The notes under the pieces were generated by a model, which did no database searches, was not told where the DNA came from, and saw only the letters and a list, made by a program, of their open reading frames with translations. DNA of 5,329 nucleotides, from NCBI GenBank assembly GCA_004195335.1, contig SDWK01000383.1:1-5329 (forward strand), given 5' to 3'. The stretch comes from Shewanella sp. (GTDB lineage: Bacteria; Pseudomonadota; Gammaproteobacteria; Enterobacterales; Shewanellaceae). Positions 1 through 5,301 of this stretch are shown here, piece after piece. Within the stretch, counting starts at the first letter, position 1; the number at the start of each line of letters is the position of its first letter. The position numbers and the translations under genes are program-made.

Positions 1-1217
1 GATTAGGTGTTATCGTTCTTACCTTAGGGCTTGGACTGAAATTAGGATCGATCCCTATCGATGTCATCCTGATCATCATGTCAGTAATCGCAGCAATTGG
101 GGCGATGCAAGTGGCCGGTGGCCTTGATTTCATGGTCAGTGTTGCCGAGAAAATCTTGCGTAAAAATCCAAAGCACATTACCTATCTGGCGCCAGTCGTT
201 ACCTATGTCATGACTTTTCTGGCCGGGACTGGGCATACTGCGTTCTCTACCCTGCCGGTTATCGCTGAAGTGGCAAAAGAACAAGGCATTCGCCCTTCTA
301 GACCACTCAGTATTGCGGTTGTTGCATCACAAATTGCGATCACCGCCTCACCAATATCGGCCGCCGTTGTCTTTTTAAGTGGTGTCTTGGAAAAACAAGG
401 GGTCGGTTATCTGGAGCTCCTTGCGATATCGATTCCTTCTTCTTTTCTTGCCTGTATGGTCGGGGCTTTTGTTGCCAACTTTATCGGTAAAGACCTTAAG
501 GATGACGAAGTCTACCAGGACAGGTTAGCTAAAGGTCTGATTAAGATGAGGGGAGAAACCAAACTTGAAGTCAAAAATGGCGCCAAGCTCTCGGTGACTA
601 TCTTCCTTTCGGCAATCCTTATCGTTGTCACCTATGCAACACTCATCAGCAATAAGGTCGGCATCATTACCAGCCCGATAGTTCCACGCAACGAAGCGAT
701 CATGCTCTTCATGCTTGCAGCAGCGACCTTTATCACCTTCTTCTGTAAAATTGAATCCGCAAAAGTTCTAAACACTTCGACTTTCAAGTCCGGTATGAGT
801 GCCTGTATCTGCGTACTTGGTGTTGCTTGGCTGGGGGATACCTTTGTATCAAACCACATTGAAGAAATAAAATTATTCGCCGGCGACCTTCTTAACGTTT
901 ATCCCTGGATGTTAGCAGTTGTGCTTTTCTTTGCCAGTACCTTACTCTACTCGCAAGCAGCAACGACTAAGGCGCTGATTCCAACGGCAATCCTATTGGG
1001 TGTTGCCCCTCTCACCATCGTTGCTTCATTTGCGGCAGTCAGTGCGCTTTTTATCCTCCCAACCTACCCAACACTAATTGCCGCGGTGGAGATGGACGAT
1101 ACCGGTTCTACCAGAATCGGAAAATATGTATTCAACCATCCGTTTATCATTCCCGGGGTCGTTACTATCGCACTTTCCGTTACCTTCGCATTTATCATCG
1201 GTGGAATGATTTTATAG
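1..1217 (+). CDS. dcuA: Anaerobic C4-dicarboxylate transporter DcuA (5' end outside the window)
   Basis: This is an inner-membrane carrier of the DcuA/DcuB family, which exchanges or takes up aspartate, fumarate, malate and succinate, mainly during anaerobic growth. The frame is open from base 3 (first residues LGVIVLTLG) to the TAG at 1215-1217, so 404 residues are visible. By recalled alignment with E. coli DcuA (433 residues), about 29 N-terminal residues are missing; the ATG at 78 lies inside the protein and is not the start. DcuA-like stretches include MQVAGGLD, LPVIAEVAKEQG, QIAITASPISAAVV, MSACICVLGVAWLGDTFVSN, LYSQAAT, ILPTYPT and the C-terminal DDTGSTRIGKYVFNHPF. These fit DcuA better than DcuB. 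Many hydrophobic segments are present and the frame is intact. In enterobacteria dcuA often follows aspA, but the upstream region is not visible here. It is separated from the exporter cluster by a terminator and is probably an independent unit. Confidence 0.97.
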   Translation, partial: LGVIVLTLGLGLKLGSIPIDVILIIMSVIAAIGAMQVAGGLDFMVSVAEKILRKNPKHITYLAPVVTYVMTFLAGTGHTAFSTLPVIAEVAKEQGIRPSRPLSIAVVASQIAITASPISAAVVFLSGVLEKQGVGYLELLAISIPSSFLACMVGAFVANFIGKDLKDDEVYQDRLAKGLIKMRGETKLEVKNGAKLSVTIFLSAILIVVTYATLISNKVGIITSPIVPRNEAIMLFMLAAATFITFFCKIESAKVLNTSTFKSGMSACICVLGVAWLGDTFVSNHIEEIKLFAGDLLNVYPWMLAVVLFFASTLLYSQAATTKALIPTAILLGVAPLTIVASFAAVSALFILPTYPTLIAAVEMDDTGSTRIGKYVFNHPFIIPGVVTIALSVTFAFIIGGMIL

Positions 1218-1239
1218 TCTCTTACATACAATTGAGTAA

Positions 1240-1260
1240 TCCCCCAGCTTTGCTGGGGGA
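1240..1260. repeat. Perfect 9-bp hairpin just after dcuA
   Basis: TCCCCCAGC (1240-1248) pairs perfectly with GCTGGGGGA (1252-1260) around a TTT loop, starting 23 bases after the dcuA stop. No T-tract follows (ACCAAATTGC), so it is a poor intrinsic terminator on its own. It could protect the dcuA mRNA 3' end, be part of a structured 3' UTR, or be a REP-like or IS200-type palindrome. The structure is seen directly; the role is unknown. Confidence 0.6.
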
Positions 1261-1332
1261 ACCAAATTGCTTACCTGATGGCAATCCGTCAGAAAAAAAC
1301 GTTCCCATAAATCACCATCTATCAGACACTGA

Positions 1333-1371
1333 AAAGGCCAGCTCGAATTATCGGGCTGGCCTTTCCTATTT
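1333..1371 (+). terminator. Probable rho-independent terminator of dcuA
   Basis: AAAGGCCAGCTCGA (1333-1346) pairs with TCGGGCTGGCCTTT (1351-1364): a 14-bp stem with one G-U wobble and an ATTA loop. It is followed by a pyrimidine-rich tail with several Ts (CCTATTT). The outer A and T runs make it nearly symmetric, so it could also stop transcription from the other strand. It lies about 115 bases after the dcuA stop, and no other candidate in the gap is as good. Confidence 0.7.
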
Positions 1372-1584
1372 GTCAGGGTATTCAGTAATGTTAGATCCGC
1401 ACAGATTTTTGGCTCTGAAAACAATGTGACACAAAATCCAAGACGCTTGCCTCGGTCAAAACTTTCTAGTTTTGAACATCAGTTGCCCCATCAGAAATCT
1501 ATTTCCAAAAGTGTAATCCTGATTATTGATAGGCATCACCTGGAACTAGGTATCAGGTTGTCAGTTGCTCTTCTGAAAAACATG

Positions 1585-1615
1585 TTGACCTGTCTGCAGG
1601 TGTAGGGTTTAGGAT
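1585..1615 (+). promoter_or_regulatory. Candidate MerR-type promoter with a 19-base spacer
   Basis: TTGACC (1585-1590) is a good -35 element. TAGGAT (1610-1615) matches the -10 consensus at four of six positions. The spacer is 19 bases, longer than the usual 17, and this is the hallmark of promoters that MerR-family activators correct by distorting the DNA. The dyad ACCTG-TCTG-CAGGT (1588-1601) overlaps the -35 element and spacer, as in copA-type promoters, but it is not centred in the spacer. Transcription would start near 1622, about 66 bases before the first gene. Elements and spacing are seen; control by the MerR encoded downstream is inferred. Confidence 0.45.
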
Positions 1616-1622
1616 TATCATC

Positions 1623-1653
1623 CCTGAGCATGATGGACAGTGTCGCGCTCAGG
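1623..1653 (+). promoter_or_regulatory. Inverted repeat in the leader of the exporter cluster
   Basis: CCTGAGC (1623-1629) and GCTCAGG (1647-1653) are perfect 7-base inverted repeats 17 bases apart, and the interval contains a second dyad, GACA-G-TGTC (1636-1644). They lie at about +1 to +32 of the predicted transcript, so they could be an mRNA stem-loop or a DNA operator. An alternative hairpin, CAGGTGG (1650-1656) with CCAC-A-CTG (1665-1672), shares bases 1650-1653 and cannot form at the same time. Confidence 0.35.
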
Positions 1654-1677
1654 TGGGAACCGTACCACACTGATCCC

Positions 1678-1681
1678 GGAG
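1678..1681 (+). promoter_or_regulatory. Ribosome binding site fixing the EamA-family gene start
   Basis: GGAG stands six bases before the ATG at 1688. No comparable site precedes the in-frame GTG at 1640, which would add 16 polar residues without resemblance to the family. The ATG is therefore preferred. Confidence 0.75.
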
Positions 1682-1687
1682 TTGATA

Positions 1688-2608
1688 ATGACTGTTCCAT
1701 CGCTATGTAAAATCAGTGCTTTGCCTGAAACGTTCAGAGGGATACTGTTGGCCCTTGTATCCAACGCGCTATTCATTAGTGTAGGCGTCCTTGTGCGGAT
1801 TCTGAGTGAAAGAATAGATGTGTTTCAAATACTCTTCTTTCGGCAGCTCATATTTGTTGTGGTGTTAATCCCAGCAATAAGCAAAAACATGGAAGTCATT
1901 CTGAGGCCGCGCCTGATAAAGTTGCATATCTTGCGGATTATCAGTGCATTTCTAGCTTTGCTGTTGGGGTTCATTACAGTCAGCAATATGCCTTTAGCTG
2001 AGGCAACAGCACTCGGCTTTACCAAAGTGTTATTTGTTGCTCTTCTTTCAAGTATTTTTCTGTCGGAAACGGTGGGCAAATCACGGCAATTCACACTGCT
2101 AGTGGGGTTTGCAGGCGTCATGCTGGTGGTTCAGCCTTCTTTGGACAATCTGTCCATTACTTACACGCTGACAGGTCTGGGAGCCGCAATGGCGGCAGCG
2201 GTTGCCGTGTTTTGTGTCAGAAAGGTGGCTCGTGCTGAGCCAACCATAAATCTGCTTGCTTATCAGGCCGTATTCGTTGGCCTGCTGGCACTGGTCCCAA
2301 GCATATATCACTGGCAATGGCCGACTCTGTTTGACTTCGGTTTGCTCCTGTTGGTTGGGGGGTTGTCCTCTGTGGGACAATGGCTTGCAGTCACCGCATA
2401 TAAATTCGGTGAAGCTAACGTAGTGGCAAATGTCGAATATATAAAAATGATCTATTCATTGGTACTGGGCTATTGGATCTTCGCAGAGGTTCCAGACATG
2501 ATGTCACTCAGCGGGGCATCTATCATCATAGTGAGCGTATTCTTGCCGCAGATACTGGTGAAGCTTGCTAAGAAGGTTCGTCAAACCCCTCTCGCCGAGA
2601 GATCTTGA
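1688..2608 (+). CDS. EamA/DMT-family transporter (probable metabolite exporter)
   Basis: This is a 306-residue inner-membrane protein of the drug/metabolite transporter superfamily, with two EamA repeats of about five helices each (roughly residues 17-150 and 160-293). The first repeat has the helix-2 segment FQILFFRQL (47-54) and ends with the typical VLFVALLSSIFLSETVGK stretch, followed by VGFAGVMLVVQP. The second shows the matching pattern SLVLGYWIFAEVPD (257-270), then a last helix and a basic C-terminal tail. Known relatives include exporters of threonine, homoserine, cysteine pathway products and S-adenosylmethionine, but the substrate cannot be read from sequence. It is the first gene of the cluster and lies 21 bases before the LysE-type gene. 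Co-transcription with a second exporter and a MerR regulator favours inducible efflux over uptake. A GTG at 1640 is a less likely start. Confidence 0.92.
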   Translation: MTVPSLCKISALPETFRGILLALVSNALFISVGVLVRILSERIDVFQILFFRQLIFVVVLIPAISKNMEVILRPRLIKLHILRIISAFLALLLGFITVSNMPLAEATALGFTKVLFVALLSSIFLSETVGKSRQFTLLVGFAGVMLVVQPSLDNLSITYTLTGLGAAMAAAVAVFCVRKVARAEPTINLLAYQAVFVGLLALVPSIYHWQWPTLFDFGLLLLVGGLSSVGQWLAVTAYKFGEANVVANVEYIKMIYSLVLGYWIFAEVPDMMSLSGASIIIVSVFLPQILVKLAKKVRQTPLAERS

Positions 2609-2629
2609 AGAAAACAAGGGAGCTTTTAA

Positions 2630-3232
2630 ATGACTTTTGAATCTTCTATCGCTTTTATCTTTGCGTTTGCAATTGTTGTGGCGATACCTGGTCCTGGCGT
2701 TATTGCTGTCGTCAGTGAAGCTATGGTGAAAGGGGCAAAGCAAGGATGGTTTACGGTATATGGCATAATTGTCGGGGATTTTATCTACCTCTCTTGTGCC
2801 ATGTTCGGTATGGGACTTGTGGCTCAGGTGATGGGAGAAACGTTTTTCGTCATAAAAGTCATTGCAGGTATCTATCTGGTTTATCTAGGCATTCAACTTT
2901 GGCGTTCCAGTGGAAGCTTTACATTCGGAGTAAAAAAAGCTGATCCGCGAGGGAATTTTTTGGCTGGTCTGCTCATTACCTTGGCAAACCCCAAAGCTAT
3001 CACCTTTTACTGCGTTTTCCTACCGAACTTCATAGATCTCACCCGGTTTAGCCTTCGGGATTATGCCCTCGTGAGTGTGTTGGATATCAGTGTGCTGATG
3101 GCCATCATGGCAATATATATCTACCTTGCCGTCGCCACAGGACGGCTGACCGGCAAGCATTCTGGCGTACTTCTACGCCGCACTGCTGGAGTTATCATGG
3201 CTGGAACAGGGGCCACGGTCACTTTAAACTGA
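2630..3232 (+). CDS. LysE/RhtB-family amino acid exporter
   Basis: This is a 200-residue inner-membrane protein of usual size for the LysE translocator family, whose members export lysine, arginine, threonine, homoserine, leucine or other small amino compounds. Family signatures are the N-terminal PGPG (20-23) after the first helix, a glycine-rich second helix with IIVGD (46-50), the segment AGIYLVYLGIQLWR (79-92), and the conserved NPKAITFY (120-127) opening the fourth helix. The C-terminal part has two further hydrophobic stretches, with RRTAGVIMAGTGA near the end. The start is supported by AAGGGAG (2616-2622), seven bases before the ATG. It lies between the EamA-type gene and the merR-type gene and is almost certainly co-transcribed with both. 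The substrate is unknown; it resembles the RhtB branch more than basic-amino-acid LysE in length, but that is a judgement by eye. Confidence 0.93.
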   Translation: MTFESSIAFIFAFAIVVAIPGPGVIAVVSEAMVKGAKQGWFTVYGIIVGDFIYLSCAMFGMGLVAQVMGETFFVIKVIAGIYLVYLGIQLWRSSGSFTFGVKKADPRGNFLAGLLITLANPKAITFYCVFLPNFIDLTRFSLRDYALVSVLDISVLMAIMAIYIYLAVATGRLTGKHSGVLLRRTAGVIMAGTGATVTLN

Positions 3233-3239
3233 GTTGAAT

Positions 3240-3243
3240 GAGG
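3240..3243 (+). promoter_or_regulatory. Ribosome binding site fixing the MerR-family gene start
   Basis: GAGG stands six bases before the ATG at 3250. The in-frame ATG at 3238 has only a weak GAG four bases upstream and would add four residues (MRSK) before the canonical MerR N-terminus. The start at 3250 is preferred, though both are possible. Confidence 0.65.
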
Positions 3244-3249
3244 TCCAAA

Positions 3250-3771
3250 ATGCTATCTGTAACACAATTGGCTAAACGCGTCGGTGTTTCCCGAACGACC
3301 GTCCTCTACTATGAGCGAGTTGGACTATTGGAGCCTGCGTCCCGATCAGAGAATGGATATCGCCAGTATGGAGATAAGGAGGTTGAAAGACTGGAAGCCA
3401 TCAGGGCCTACCGCTCTTTTGGGCTACCGGTCACACAACTCACCGACCTCCTGGAACGGGAAGACGAAGCGGTACAAGAACATATTTTGCGAGATCAGTT
3501 CACGGTACTTGAGAAGGAAATTCAGAAACTTCGTCAACAACAAGATTCCATCATGAAACTGTTAAAGAAACCAGGCTTGTTGCAAGAAACATCAATGACC
3601 AAAGAGCGCTGGACAGAAATCATGAGAACTGCAGGCCTTTCAGACCAGGATATGGAAAACTGGCACAAACGATTTGAAAAGCTGGAACCGGGGGGGCACC
3701 AGGAGTTTCTTGAATCGTTAAATATCGATGCCGCTGAAATAGAAAAAATTCGCACATGGTCACGAGGCTAA
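3250..3771 (+). CDS. MerR-family transcriptional regulator
   Basis: This is a 173-residue cytoplasmic DNA-binding protein. Residues 1-70 form the MerR winged helix-turn-helix: MLSVTQLAKRVGVSRTTVLYYE, then GLLEP, NGYRQY and the second helical pair with FGLPVTQL. Residues 75-107 are a heptad-like helix (dimerising coiled coil, QFTVLEKEIQKLRQQQDSIMK). A short C-terminal domain (118-173) is rich in Trp, Glu and His: ERWTEIMRTAGLSDQDMENWHKRFE, then HQEFLESL and a final IRTWSR. There is no cysteine anywhere, which argues against thiol metal sensing (MerR, CueR, ZntR) or an Fe-S cluster (SoxR); an organic ligand is more likely. It follows the LysE-type gene by 17 bases and precedes azlC by 84. It probably activates the promoter near 1585-1615 and hence its own operon (inference). 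A run of seven Gs (3690-3696) encodes part of Pro147-Gly-Gly. Confidence 0.93.
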   Translation: MLSVTQLAKRVGVSRTTVLYYERVGLLEPASRSENGYRQYGDKEVERLEAIRAYRSFGLPVTQLTDLLEREDEAVQEHILRDQFTVLEKEIQKLRQQQDSIMKLLKKPGLLQETSMTKERWTEIMRTAGLSDQDMENWHKRFEKLEPGGHQEFLESLNIDAAEIEKIRTWSRG

Positions 3772-3844
3772 ACATCACCTTGGAACCAAAATTTAAGCAA
3801 ACGGGAAAGACCTCCGAGAGTTCGAGCTGGCTGTTTTTGTGTCT

Positions 3845-3849
3845 GGGAG
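3845..3849 (+). promoter_or_regulatory. Ribosome binding site supporting the GTG start of azlC
   Basis: GGGAG stands six bases before the GTG at 3856. No in-frame ATG lies near the beginning of the conserved AzlC N-terminus, so GTG is taken as the start. Confidence 0.75.
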
Positions 3850-3855
3850 CAACAC

Positions 3856-4566
3856 GTGAAGTCTGAATTAATTGCAGGAGCAAAAGCCAACCTACCCGTA
3901 GCGGCCAGCGCCATGGCTTACGGTAGCGTGTTGGGGGTACTCGCCGCGCAGAAGGACTTGAGTTGGCTCGACATGGTCTATATGAACTCGGCGGTATTTG
4001 CCGGTGCGGCGCAGTTTGTCATGGTCGACATGTGGACAGGACAACTACCGGTTATCGAAATGGCCCTGGCCGTACTGGTCATCAATCTGCGCTACCTACT
4101 GATTGGTGCGTCCTTGGAAAAGCTTTTTGTTGGCCGAAGTCTGCTGCACAAAATGTATATGATGCACTTGGTAGCGGATGAGAACTGGGCGGTGACTATC
4201 GCCGAACAGCGCAAAAGAAAAATCAGCAGTTGGTTTCTTCTTGGCGGCGGCATCTTTCTCTACCTGTCCTGGAGTAGCGGCACCCTGATAGGTCTCCTTG
4301 GGGGTGGATTTATCACCCGACCTGAGGATTACGCCCTCGACTTTGCTTTCACCGCAGTTTTTACCGCTCTGGCTGTTGGTTTGTGGCAGGGGAAAAAAGA
4401 CATCCTCCCCTGGATTGTCGCAGGAGGGCTTGCACTGCTGGCGCATCACTATCTGCCCGGTAAGTGGTATATCGTAATCGGTGGACTTGGCGGAGCAATC
4501 GCGGCGATGTTGAGACCGGCCGAAGCGTCAGACACCAAGGAGGCCGACCATGTTTCCAGTCATTGA
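3856..4566 (+). CDS. azlC: AzlC, large subunit of the branched-chain amino acid exporter
   Basis: This is a 236-residue inner-membrane protein of the AzlC family. With the small AzlD subunit it exports branched-chain amino acids and analogues such as 4-azaleucine; some relatives export histidine. Family landmarks are the N-terminal ANLPVAASAMAYGSVLGVLA helix (11-30), MNSAVFAGAAQF (43-54), INLRYLLIGASL (76-87), HLVADENWAV (104-113) and LDFAFTAVF (161-169), with hydrophobic segments to about residue 218 and a short acidic tail. Length is normal. Translation begins at GTG. The 84-base gap after the merR-type gene shows no strong terminator, so read-through from the upstream operon is plausible, although a separate promoter cannot be excluded. 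Its 3' end overlaps azlD by 17 bases and contains the azlD ribosome binding site, implying coupled translation of the two subunits. Confidence 0.95.
   Translation: MKSELIAGAKANLPVAASAMAYGSVLGVLAAQKDLSWLDMVYMNSAVFAGAAQFVMVDMWTGQLPVIEMALAVLVINLRYLLIGASLEKLFVGRSLLHKMYMMHLVADENWAVTIAEQRKRKISSWFLLGGGIFLYLSWSSGTLIGLLGGGFITRPEDYALDFAFTAVFTALAVGLWQGKKDILPWIVAGGLALLAHHYLPGKWYIVIGGLGGAIAAMLRPAEASDTKEADHVSSH
4537..4543 (+). promoter_or_regulatory. Strong azlD ribosome binding site inside azlC
   Basis: AAGGAGG is a full consensus Shine-Dalgarno sequence, six bases before the azlD ATG. It lies within the last codons of azlC, so ribosomes finishing azlC pass directly over it. Confidence 0.85.
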
Positions 4567-4861
4567 GAATCAGGTTTTACTGGCTGTGGGACTCGCCGCC
4601 ATTGTAACCTATTCGTTAAGGCTCGGAGGCCTGTTGTTAGCGACACACTTTCCCCGAGCAGGGCGATTTAGACAGGGAATGGACGCACTTCCCGGAGCAC
4701 TGCTGTTTTCATTGGTGATCCCGGCCATAGTCACCGAAGGTCTGTGGGGAGTATTGGCTACTATTTTGACTGCTGTGGTCGTGCTGCGTTCGCGAAATAC
4801 GTTGGCGGCCATGCTCGTCGGCATGCTGGTGATCTATTTTGCCCGACAATTTGAGCTATAA
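4550..4861 (+). CDS. azlD: AzlD, small subunit of the branched-chain amino acid exporter
   Basis: This is a 103-residue membrane protein of the AzlD family, the usual partner of AzlC and of typical length. It has about four hydrophobic segments: residues 8-20, 46-62 (within ALPGALLFSLVIPAIVTEG), 65-79 (GLWGVLATILTAVVV) and 84-98. TYSLRLGGLLLATHFPR (20-36) and the ALPGALLFSLVIPA segment are the family signatures. It starts 17 bases before the end of azlC in another frame, behind a consensus ribosome binding site, so the two subunits are probably made in fixed proportion. No strong terminator follows: the nearest hairpin is a 5-bp GCGGG/CCTGC stem (4870-4882) without a T-tract. Confidence 0.95.
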   Translation: MFPVIENQVLLAVGLAAIVTYSLRLGGLLLATHFPRAGRFRQGMDALPGALLFSLVIPAIVTEGLWGVLATILTAVVVLRSRNTLAAMLVGMLVIYFARQFEL

Positions 4862-4904
4862 ATGTTCAAGCGGGAAGCCTGCCATAGTTTACAAACCCTG
4901 ACAT

Positions 4905-4977
4905 TCTCAAAACTCCTACATTGAGAGAAAAAACCGACCGGACCACCAAAAGGTCTCAAAACTATCAACATTCGAGA
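4905..4977. repeat. Pair of imperfect direct repeats, each with dyad symmetry
   Basis: Two copies, 4905-4926 and 4954-4977, share TCTCAAAACT at their left end, then ACATT, then GAGA at their right end; they start 49 bases apart. Copy 1 is an inverted repeat (TCTCAA/TTGAGA, 10-base loop). Copy 2 keeps the symmetry with one mismatch (TCTCAAA against TTCGAGA). This looks like two binding sites for one dimeric regulator on nearly the same face of the helix, but no binding protein can be named. Confidence 0.5.
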
Positions 4978-5215
4978 TGAGCAACCGCACCAGACCGAAG
5001 TGTTCCGCTTTGGATTTACTCGTCGATTATATACATGGCTTCGCATTGGCGCTCCAATGCACAGCAAAGAAATCCAATCTGGAATTTTCTGCTATGGAGG
5101 AGTCGCTAGCTCTTTATTTGCGAGCGCTTCAAAGAGAAGCGTTAGAATCATGAGGAGTTATTGGGCGTGCTCCACAAGTCCCCAGGAGTAAAGCACTCCG
5201 GTAATATTTAAGCTG

Positions 5216-5237
5216 GATATGCTGATATCACTTTTTT
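5216..5237 (+). terminator. Weak terminator-like hairpin with T-tract
   Basis: GATAT-GCTG-ATATC (5216-5229) is a perfect 5-bp AT-rich stem, followed after two bases by six Ts (5232-5237). The stem is short, so efficiency would be low. It is the only hairpin plus T-run after azlD on the + strand and might end that transcript. Confidence 0.25.
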
Positions 5238-5301
5238 CAATGAAGCGGATTGATATTCAAAAAAAGGACGAATTCAACTAAGTAAAATGAAGGGAGTAAC
5301 A

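Larger units (their letters stand above)
1218..1687. other. Intergenic region between dcuA and the exporter cluster
   Basis: No gene is supported here; the short open frames on both strands lack family resemblance and ribosome binding sites. The first part (1240-1364) is rich in stem-loops, including CTGATGG/CCGTCAG at 1275-1292 with one wobble pair. The middle part (about 1380-1580) is AT-rich with only a weak hairpin, TCAAAAC/GTTTTGA at 1456-1475. The last part (1585-1687) carries the candidate promoter, overlapping inverted repeats and the ribosome binding site of the next gene. Confidence 0.7.
4862..5301. other. Intergenic region after azlD, no gene supported
   Basis: About 440 bases hold no convincing gene. 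A + strand frame is open from 4925 to 5191 but has no good start or ribosome binding site and no family I recognise; an overlapping minus-strand frame (4834-5067) is equally unsupported. Visible structures are the repeat pair at 4905-4977, a stem-loop AGCGCTTC/GAAGCGTT (5123-5143, one wobble) and a weak terminator-like hairpin at 5216-5237. The last bases lead into the gene at 5302. It may be regulatory DNA plus decayed sequence. Confidence 0.6.

Noticed and set aside
1232..1429. Two opposing short frames in the dcuA downstream gap (+ strand 1232-1429, - strand 1212-1424)
   Set aside because: Both run through the terminator hairpin and other stem-loops, lack ribosome binding sites and show no domain.
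1640..1687. GTG at 1640 as the start of the EamA-family gene
   Set aside because: It lies within the inverted repeat of the leader, has no ribosome binding site and adds a non-conserved polar extension; the ATG at 1688 has GGAG at the right distance.
3772..3855. Terminator between the merR-type gene and azlC
   Set aside because: A TTTTT run is present (3834-3838) but no stable stem precedes it; only 3-4 bp pairings are possible, so read-through is more likely.
4096..4449. Minus-strand frame of 117 codons inside azlC
   Set aside because: It lies entirely within a well-supported AzlC gene and has no family features.
4834..5067. Minus-strand frame of 77 codons overlapping the azlD end
   Set aside because: It is rich in Arg, Cys and Ser, lacks a ribosome binding site, and runs into the azlD coding region; it looks like a shadow frame.
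5123..5147. Stem-loop ending in GCGTTAGAA considered as an integron attC site
   Set aside because: The GTTAGAA does not fit the GTTRRRY core, no matching RYYYAAC partner is nearby, and there is no integrase or cassette structure.
4925..5191. + strand open frame of 88 codons after azlD, with a GTG at 5000
   Set aside because: There is no ribosome binding site before the GTG, no ATG near the beginning and no recognisable family. The opposite strand also has an open frame here, so openness alone is weak evidence. It could be a decayed gene fragment, but I cannot support that.
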